Source of the DNA: a virus
Virus record (IMG/VR): IMGVR_UViG_3300035698_005563
Location: 1 to 24,549 of that record
Strand: one strand, 5' to 3'
DNA: 24,549 nt
Shown here: in pieces, positions 19,116 through 24,549 of the stretch
How positions within the stretch are numbered: position 1 is the stretch's first letter
How the letters are laid out: each line of letters starts with the position of its first letter
Translations under genes and position numbers: made by a program
Notes under the pieces: model-generated
Told to the model about the DNA's origin: nothing
Seen by the model: only the letters and a program-made list of their open reading frames with translations
Database searches by the model: none

Positions 19116-21919
19116 TGTCAAAATTATTTATAGGTCCTTATAAAGAAGGTTTAGAGAGAAATGTTGAGCCTTGGTTATTACCAAATGATGCATTTCCTAC
19201 AATCGAAGACGCATATATTTGGAGAGGTAGAGTAAAAAAGAAAGAAGCATACTCATTTACTGGTAGACTTCATAGAGACGCTCCTACTTTACCTGATGCA
19301 TTAGGAAATACGATAGCACCCGGAGCCACCTTTACAGGAACTATAAATGCAGCAAATCTTCCTATATCGCCTGGCACGGTTACAATAACAGCAGGAGCAT
19401 TAACCTTTACAGATTATCAATCTGCCGTATCTAACAGAACGAACCAATTTTTTGATGGAAATGGAACATTAACTACAAATACTGTGAATGCTAATTCTGG
19501 AACTATAGACTATCTAACAGGGGTTGTTACATTAAATTTCGATCCTGGAGTAGGTATCGTTGCAGTAGCTCTTACAGCTGCCCAGAGAAACGATAGATTA
19601 GCTGTAATGGGAATAGGAACCTTTGAACAACCAGAAATCAACAGAGAAGATGTCATAGTTTTTGATGAAGATTATTCGTATGATTTTAATGCTGGAACCG
19701 GATGGTTTAGAGATGTTTCATTTTATGACATGGCAGCTCCTCAAAATCCAGTACAATGGACAGGAAGTAACAGTGATTTCTTTTGGGATGCTAATTATTA
19801 TGATGTATTTTGGGCGACCAATAATGTCGAAGGCAATCATGGACGAGCTCTTACTAATATAACAGCCGCGGCGGCAGCGGTGATAACTGTTGGTGCTGGT
19901 CATCCATTTATTATTGGAGATGTAGTCTTCATCAATCAAGTTACAGGAATGGTAGAGATTAATGGATTAACCGGAACTGTAACAGGTATTGCAGCGGCAA
20001 CTATTACTGTAAATATTAATTCAGGTGCTTTTACACCTTATGCTGCTGGTGGAGTGGTTTTTGCTCTTACAAGAACTATAACAGGAGATGGAATAAGATT
20101 TTATAATGGTTTTGGAGTAAATTTTGGATGGAGAAACTTCTGTCCTCCTCTTCAATCCGCTGCCGTACCAGAGTATTTAATGAGGGCGTTAATGGTAATC
20201 CCTTTTAAAGATCGATTGATAGCATTAAGTACGGTTGAAAGACCATTTCTTGGTGGTGGTGGTGCTCATTTACAAAGAGCTCGCTGGTCACAGAATGGAA
20301 CGCCATTTTATTCTACAACAAATGTTTATACAGCTGGAGTGCCAAACCCCGGTTATTCATGGACAGAAGACCCTGGAAGAGGTGGTTACGTAGATGCTCC
20401 TACGAATGAAGCTATAGTATCAGCAGCATTTATAAAAGACTCTCTAATGGTTTTTTTCGAAAGATCTACATGGCAATTAAGATATACAGGAAGTGAAATT
20501 CTCCCATTTACTTGGGAACGTGTTAACGAGGAATTAGGAGCTGAAAGCACATTTAGCCCTATACCTTTTGATAAAGGAATATTAGCTGTTGGTGACAAAG
20601 GAATAATCACATCAAATACATATAATGTTGAAAGAATAGATCAAAAGATTCCTGATGAAGTATTCAATATTCACAATGATAATAATGGAGTCACAAGAGT
20701 TCATGGAATACGTGATTTCTTTAAAAAAATGGCATACTGGACATTCCCAAATGATGATGCGAATGCTATTTTCCCTGATAAAATCTTAGCCTACAATTAC
20801 GAAGAAAGTACGTTTTCTTTATTTAACAATTCATTTACCTGCTTTGGAAGTATGCAGTTCACTACAGATTATACATGGGACACATTGCCTTACGCTTCTT
20901 GGGATGATTGGAATATACCGTGGGATGCGCCACAAGCACAAAGTTACTTTCCTTCTATTATAGCGGGCAACCAACGAGGGTTTGTTTTAAACCTAAGTAC
21001 CGACAGAGTGGAAAATGATATTAGTTTAGATCTAGTGACTACTATTGTTGTTGCAGATTCAATTACTAATGCTACTCCTCCAGTTTGTCAGGTAACAAAT
21101 CATAACCTACAAACAGGTCAGTTTGTTAAAATCACTAATACTACTGGCTTTGGTGTTGCTGTAGCAGCAGAAGCTATTGGGAATGCCGTTGTTGGTACAA
21201 TTACATTTACAGGTACTCTAGACAATCTAGGTCTTTTCCCTACTACATTAGAAGTAACAGTGGGAGCAAATGTATTTACAGACATAGGAGATGGAGTTCT
21301 AAATGATGCAGTTGGAACGCCATCTGGAACTGTAGATTATGCTACTGGAAACTTTACTGTTAATTTCGCTGCATTAGGAGCTGCCACACCTGTAACAGCT
21401 AATTACACCTACAATATATTAAATTTCCGTAATTTCTATGTTAATGTGATAGGCGTTAACACCTTTTCATTATTTACCATAGATGAAGTGACTGGCAATA
21501 GAGATGCAGTCGCATTAGCTGGCTTTGGTGCTGCTTACCAAGGCTCAGGGCAAGTAAGCGTCATAGATAATTTTAAAATACTAACTAAACGGTTTTCACC
21601 CTTTATACAAGAAGATACTGCCTTTAGGATTATAAATTTTGATACATTTTTAAAAACAACTGATGGTGAATTTACTGTTAATGTTTATGGAGATCAAAAC
21701 TCTTCTGATCCAGTCATCACCTTAATTGGATCTAGTGCTGATTATAATAATCAAAATTCAGAAAAAAACATAAAAAGGTTTTTTCCTTATGTTCAATCTT
21801 CATTTATACAATTACAATTTGGAATGTCAGAATTTCAGATGACTCAAACAAATAACCCATCTAATGACTTCGAACTTCATGCACTAAACTTAGACATACA
21901 ACCTGCAGGTAGAATATGA
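19115..21919 (+). CDS. Large tail protein (stabilisation/hub type) with reused beta domains, 934 aa
   Basis: ATG 19115 overlaps the preceding TAA and has AGGA upstream; a TTG further 5' is unlikely. The start E-G-L-E-R-N-V-E-P-W-L-L-P-N-D-A-F-P, A-Y-I-W-R-G-R-V-K-K-K and later R-A-R-W-S-Q-N-G-T-P-F, W-Q-L-R-Y-T-G, I-I-A-G-N-Q-R-G-F-V-L and I-Q-L-Q-F-G-M-S match a podophage tail protein family with a propeller-like core. Inserted beta domains: type B at about residues 67-155, type A (FCCH-like) at 244-313, and at 645-815 a type A copy split by a type B copy (about 684-770). It overlaps the next gene by 4 bases. It probably forms the tail tube or nozzle; exact place unknown. Confidence 0.75.
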   Translation: MSKLFIGPYKEGLERNVEPWLLPNDAFPTIEDAYIWRGRVKKKEAYSFTGRLHRDAPTLPDALGNTIAPGATFTGTINAANLPISPGTVTITAGALTFTDYQSAVSNRTNQFFDGNGTLTTNTVNANSGTIDYLTGVVTLNFDPGVGIVAVALTAAQRNDRLAVMGIGTFEQPEINREDVIVFDEDYSYDFNAGTGWFRDVSFYDMAAPQNPVQWTGSNSDFFWDANYYDVFWATNNVEGNHGRALTNITAAAAAVITVGAGHPFIIGDVVFINQVTGMVEINGLTGTVTGIAAATITVNINSGAFTPYAAGGVVFALTRTITGDGIRFYNGFGVNFGWRNFCPPLQSAAVPEYLMRALMVIPFKDRLIALSTVERPFLGGGGAHLQRARWSQNGTPFYSTTNVYTAGVPNPGYSWTEDPGRGGYVDAPTNEAIVSAAFIKDSLMVFFERSTWQLRYTGSEILPFTWERVNEELGAESTFSPIPFDKGILAVGDKGIITSNTYNVERIDQKIPDEVFNIHNDNNGVTRVHGIRDFFKKMAYWTFPNDDANAIFPDKILAYNYEESTFSLFNNSFTCFGSMQFTTDYTWDTLPYASWDDWNIPWDAPQAQSYFPSIIAGNQRGFVLNLSTDRVENDISLDLVTTIVVADSITNATPPVCQVTNHNLQTGQFVKITNTTGFGVAVAAEAIGNAVVGTITFTGTLDNLGLFPTTLEVTVGANVFTDIGDGVLNDAVGTPSGTVDYATGNFTVNFAALGAATPVTANYTYNILNFRNFYVNVIGVNTFSLFTIDEVTGNRDAVALAGFGAAYQGSGQVSVIDNFKILTKRFSPFIQEDTAFRIINFDTFLKTTDGEFTVNVYGDQNSSDPVITLIGSSADYNNQNSEKNIKRFFPYVQSSFIQLQFGMSEFQMTQTNNPSNDFELHALNLDIQPAGRI

Positions 21920-22404
21920 CCTTTAGTCCTCCTAGTAGTCTTGAGACAGCGTTACCAGAAAATGTTACTTTTGCACCTGAATGGCAACAGTTTTTAGAAC
22001 AATGGACAGATCTATATAGAAAAGTATCTACAAAGATTAATTCTAAAGAAAGAGCGATTTATCCATTAAATAATGAAATAACCAATGATCAACAGTTCTT
22101 CACTGTTGGAGACACTAGAAATTACAGAAGTGTTTTTAGAAAAGCATTTAATTTTGGCGCTATTGCAGCAGGTGCTACTTTAAACATTCCTCATGGCATT
22201 GCAGCATTTACGGAATTCACAAGAATTTATGGGACTGTTATTACAGATGCAGTTGATTATCGACCTATTCCTAGGGTATCTACGGTCAACATAAACCAAC
22301 AAATATCCCTAGATGTAGTGGGTATAAATGTTGTTATTATCAATGGAGCTGGTGGGCCTAATATTACATCTGGTTTGTGTGTGCTCGAATTCGTTAAAGG
22401 CTAA
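21916..22404 (+). CDS. Podophage tail-associated protein, 162 aa
   Basis: The start overlaps the stop of the large tail gene (ATGA). The N-terminal third is helical (E-W-Q-Q-F-L-E-Q-W-T-D-L-Y-R-K-V-S-T-K-I-N). The remainder is beta-rich with Y-R-S-V-F-R-K-A-F-N-F-G, L-N-I-P-H-G-I, F-T-R-I-Y-G-T and a closing G-L-C-V-L-E-F-V-K-G. This architecture is common directly after the large tail gene in podophages. It may form a short fibre or plug with an N-terminal attachment helix. Function is not established. Confidence 0.65.
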   Translation: MTFSPPSSLETALPENVTFAPEWQQFLEQWTDLYRKVSTKINSKERAIYPLNNEITNDQQFFTVGDTRNYRSVFRKAFNFGAIAAGATLNIPHGIAAFTEFTRIYGTVITDAVDYRPIPRVSTVNINQQISLDVVGINVVIINGAGGPNITSGLCVLEFVKG

Positions 22405-22412
22405 GATATTGT

Positions 22413-22430
22413 AATTACTTGATAGTAATT
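22413..22430. other. AT-rich hairpin between tail genes
   Basis: AATTACT-TGAT-AGTAATT is a perfect 7-bp stem with a 4-base loop, 9 bases after the preceding stop. It is followed by CAAAAAAAG rather than a T-run, so it is not a plus-strand terminator. It may mark an mRNA processing site. Confidence 0.4.
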
Positions 22431-22473
22431 CAAAAAAAGATTTAACTAAAAACAAAAACTCTAGGAGTTTAAA

Positions 22474-23079
22474 ATGAGTGCATTTAAAGATTTCTTCTTG
22501 GGACAAGGCGCGAGGTTCGAGCAACTGCCAAACGTGACTCCTCAACAGCAAGACATACTTTCTCAAATACTAGGTGGTTTAGGCGGTCAAGGTGGAGGAT
22601 TAAGCGCAGGAATGGGCAATCTACAACAAATATTATCTGGAGACCCAAAGGCTTTAGAAGCTTTCCAAGCACCTGAATTAAGACGCTTTCAAGAACAAAC
22701 CGTTCCAGGCCTAGCTGAAAGATTCACAGGAATGGGTGGTCAGCGTTCATCTGGTTTCCAACAGGCTTTAGGTGGTGCAGGAGCTGATTTAGGCGAAAGA
22801 CTATCTGCTCAAAGATCTGGATTACAATCTCAGGCGTTCTCTCAGTTGCAACAGCTATTAGGAAAAGGAATGCAGTCTCAGTTTGACACTCAACAGATTC
22901 CGGGTAAAGAAGGGTTTTTACAGCAATTACTTGGAATGTTAGGACAAGGGGCCGGAGCTGCTATGGGTTTTGGAATGCCTGGAGCTATGGGAAGAAAAGG
23001 GGCCGGAGCTGCTATGGGTTTTGGAATGCCTGGAGCTATGGGAAGAATGGGTTCATCATTAATGCAAGGGGGAGGGTAA
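22474..23079 (+). CDS. Glycine/glutamine-rich internal virion or ejection protein, 201 aa
   Basis: AGGAG stands 7 bases before the ATG. The N-terminus F-K-D-F-F-L-G-Q-G, Q-L-P-N-V-T-P-Q-Q-Q-D-I-L and the middle L-A-E-R-F-T-G-M-G-G-Q-R-S-S-G-F-Q-Q-A-L fit a group of podophage proteins encoded just before ejection proteins. The C-terminal part is hydrophobic and glycine-rich, with a 17-residue element repeated twice (G-A-G-A-A-M-G-F-G-M-P-G-A-M-G-R plus one residue), like glycine-zipper membrane-inserting segments. It may help form the DNA ejection channel. The role is inferred from context. Confidence 0.6.
   Translation: MSAFKDFFLGQGARFEQLPNVTPQQQDILSQILGGLGGQGGGLSAGMGNLQQILSGDPKALEAFQAPELRRFQEQTVPGLAERFTGMGGQRSSGFQQALGGAGADLGERLSAQRSGLQSQAFSQLQQLLGKGMQSQFDTQQIPGKEGFLQQLLGMLGQGAGAAMGFGMPGAMGRKGAGAAMGFGMPGAMGRMGSSLMQGGG
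22948..23046 (+). repeat. 51-bp tandem duplication inside the ejection-type gene
   Basis: The unit beginning ggggccggagctgctatggg occurs at 22948 and again at 22999 with no visible base change over at least 48 bases, adding 17 residues in frame. The absence of silent changes suggests a recent duplication. Confidence 0.9.
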
Positions 23080-23080
23080 A

Positions 23081-24549
23081 ATGACAGTACCAACAAGAAC
23101 AGCCTTACAATTACCTAGAACTGGTCTAGGTGAGGCTTTAGGACAGGGATTACAGCAAGGCGCTGGAAAGGGAATACAGAGTGCTTTGAAAGCGTTATTA
23201 AGTGAGCAAGGACAGAAGAAAAAAGTTGAACAGCAAGGAGCTTTTAGTAATGCTTTAACACAAATGTTAACTGGACAGCAAACCAATACAGATTTATTGA
23301 CCGATCCAAGTAATCCTCAACAAGAAGGTCCTGATCAAAATATAGGGTTAACTGTTGACCAGAACTTACAGTTATTTAAAATAAAAAGTGAAATTGACAG
23401 AAATAAGTTAGCTGAAGAGAAATTTGCTGCTGGAGAAACTAAAAAGCAAAGAGAATCTATTAGAACCTCAGCAACAGAAGCTACAAAAACTAAAAGAGCT
23501 GTTTCTAATATGAAAGATATTTTAGAAAAAGCAAAAACAGGCCCTTTGACTTTTGATAGTATGATGTTTAAATTAGGCTTAAAAGGAGCTGCCTCCCCAG
23601 AAGCTCAACAATTTCAAGCTAATTTAGTAGATTTTATGAACGGAATGAGAGAAAAATTTGGCGTAAGACTTACAGATGCTGATTTGAAATTAATTTTAGA
23701 TAAATTACCTGATATCAGTAGAACTAAAGAAGGTAACACAGCCATTCTAAATATGCTTGATTCGCAAGCTGACTTCGAATTACTTAAAAAACAAGCTATG
23801 AATGATGTATTAAAAGAATCAAAAGGTATTCCTCGTAATTTTGATGAATTATTTGAAAATAAACTAAATGATTTAATAGATAAGAACAAAGCCATTGAAT
23901 CTAAATTTGAAGAATCTGTTTCTAAATTAAATAGTTTAAGTGGAGGAACGCCTCTTCAAGAAGATGGTTTAAGTAGAGAACGAGCTTTAGATTTATTAAG
24001 ACAAGCAGGCGGTAGTAAAGAAAAAGCCCGTGAATTAGCTAGAAAACAAGGAGTTAATATGCCGGATATTTTTGATCAAATAACAGAGCCACAAGAGCAA
24101 CCTCAAGAACAACCGAGAGATATTTTTGATGAAATAGCCGCTCCAACTCCTGAACAAGAAAAGAGAGCTAAGGAATTCAAGTTTTTTGGCTTTCAACCGA
24201 AAGCAGAAACGATTGAAGGCATTAGAGAATTTACGGGAGTAGCTTTAAAGAAACTTGCTGGCGGATTATTAGGAACTCCTGGAGATATTCTTAAGTTTGT
24301 TAGTGGTTTAACCGGCAAAGAACAACCTAGAGACCTTATTCCAACATCAGAAAAAGTAGAACGCGGATTTGAAAAACTTGCTGGAGAAGAATTTAAACCT
24401 AAAAATGATGCTCAAGAATTTGTGGGAAATGCAGCTGGTTTTCTAGGTTCTATCATTGGAACTGGTGGCCTATCAGTTGGTGGTAGTGCAGCAAAAGCTT
24501 TAGGAAGATTAGTTTTAGCAGCTTTAGTACCTTCAGCAGTTGCTACTGC
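23081..24549 (+). CDS. Large ejection/DNA-transfer-type protein, N-terminal 489 aa (3' end beyond window)
   Basis: ATG 23081 follows the preceding stop by one base, behind GGAGGG. The frame stays open to the window edge. The first 60 residues are glycine/glutamine-rich. Residues 100-300 are charged and helical, with coiled-coil stretches such as K-Q-R-E-S-I-R-T-S-A-T-E-A-T-K. A proline/glutamine-rich linker (about 320-365) contains D-I-F-D-Q/E-I twice. The end becomes glycine- and alanine-rich and hydrophobic (A-G-G-L-L-G-T-P-G-D-I-L, F-L-G-S-I-I-G-T-G-G), consistent with a membrane-active segment. These traits fit podophage ejection proteins that enter the host envelope with the DNA. Because the C-terminus is missing, a peptidoglycan hydrolase domain cannot be excluded. 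Confidence 0.65.
   Translation, partial: MTVPTRTALQLPRTGLGEALGQGLQQGAGKGIQSALKALLSEQGQKKKVEQQGAFSNALTQMLTGQQTNTDLLTDPSNPQQEGPDQNIGLTVDQNLQLFKIKSEIDRNKLAEEKFAAGETKKQRESIRTSATEATKTKRAVSNMKDILEKAKTGPLTFDSMMFKLGLKGAASPEAQQFQANLVDFMNGMREKFGVRLTDADLKLILDKLPDISRTKEGNTAILNMLDSQADFELLKKQAMNDVLKESKGIPRNFDELFENKLNDLIDKNKAIESKFEESVSKLNSLSGGTPLQEDGLSRERALDLLRQAGGSKEKARELARKQGVNMPDIFDQITEPQEQPQEQPRDIFDEIAAPTPEQEKRAKEFKFFGFQPKAETIEGIREFTGVALKKLAGGLLGTPGDILKFVSGLTGKEQPRDLIPTSEKVERGFEKLAGEEFKPKNDAQEFVGNAAGFLGSIIGTGGLSVGGSAAKALGRLVLAALVPSAVAT

Noticed and set aside
18537-22404. Diversity-generating retroelement, as known from some podophages
   Set aside because: No reverse transcriptase and no template/variable repeat pair are seen in the window.
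23614-23895. Minus-strand 93-residue frame inside the last gene
   Set aside because: It is a shadow of the long plus-strand frame, with no ribosome site and low-complexity serine/phenylalanine content.
1-24549. Integrase gene and attachment sites
   Set aside because: No tyrosine or serine recombinase is present and no attachment-like duplication was seen, so lysogeny cannot be judged from this window beyond the Cro-like switch.

Overview
The window is a 24.5 kb piece of an AT-rich tailed phage (or prophage) genome, cut at both ends inside genes. The structural set is podovirus-like: a P22-type portal, a scaffold, an N4-gp56-type coat protein, a head-tail adaptor, a gp53-like appendage protein, a roughly 930-residue tail protein and ejection-type proteins. 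No tail tape measure, sheath or integrase is visible. The host is Gram-negative, because the phage encodes a secreted outer-membrane beta-barrel protein. A 60-residue protein closely resembling the N-terminal domain of the chlamydial histone H1-like protein Hc1 makes a chlamydia-like host a reasonable but unproven inference; related proteins also occur in Bacteroidota.

Layout. 1-728 (minus): a translationally coupled cassette of a Cro-like repressor, a DUF1064 nuclease-like protein and a Gly-Asp-Cys heptad-repeat protein. It diverges from the early plus-strand operon across a switch region with two similar operators. 814-2427 (plus): a 51-residue protein, an ERF single-strand annealing protein and a YqaJ/lambda-Exo-type nuclease, forming a two-component recombination system. 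2428-2804: a gene-free stretch with three GC-rich hairpins. 2805-4456 (plus): a winged-helix replication protein, the Hc1-like protein and an unknown protein. 4353-6344 (minus): an accessory operon of small proteins including an excisionase-type HTH protein, two membrane proteins and the outer-membrane protein. 6478-12484 (plus): packaging and portal genes, with small genes between them and a GroES homologue after the portal. 12551-13331 (minus): a DUF551 protein and an unknown protein, each bounded by a terminator-like hairpin. 13461-24549 (plus): scaffold, coat, neck and tail genes and the start of a large ejection-type protein.

The most notable feature is the coat gene. It is split by a 766-nt group I intron (14469-15234) whose P1, P10, P4, P5, P6, P7, P8 and P9 pairings can be read from the sequence. 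Removing it joins the two coat halves exactly at the conserved Asp-Pro/Val-Leu-Asn-Glu-Ala motif. The intron carries a LAGLIDADG homing endonuclease on the opposite strand, inside the P6 loop, with its own Shine-Dalgarno sequence and a TATAAT box.

Other points of interest are a phage GroES for capsid folding, a small terminase with an added XRE-type helix-turn-helix, the Hc1-like chromatin protein, and two structural domains reused across four consecutive virion proteins, one apparently inserted inside the other. A 15-bp motif recurs upstream of the replication, portal and scaffold units and may be a shared promoter element.
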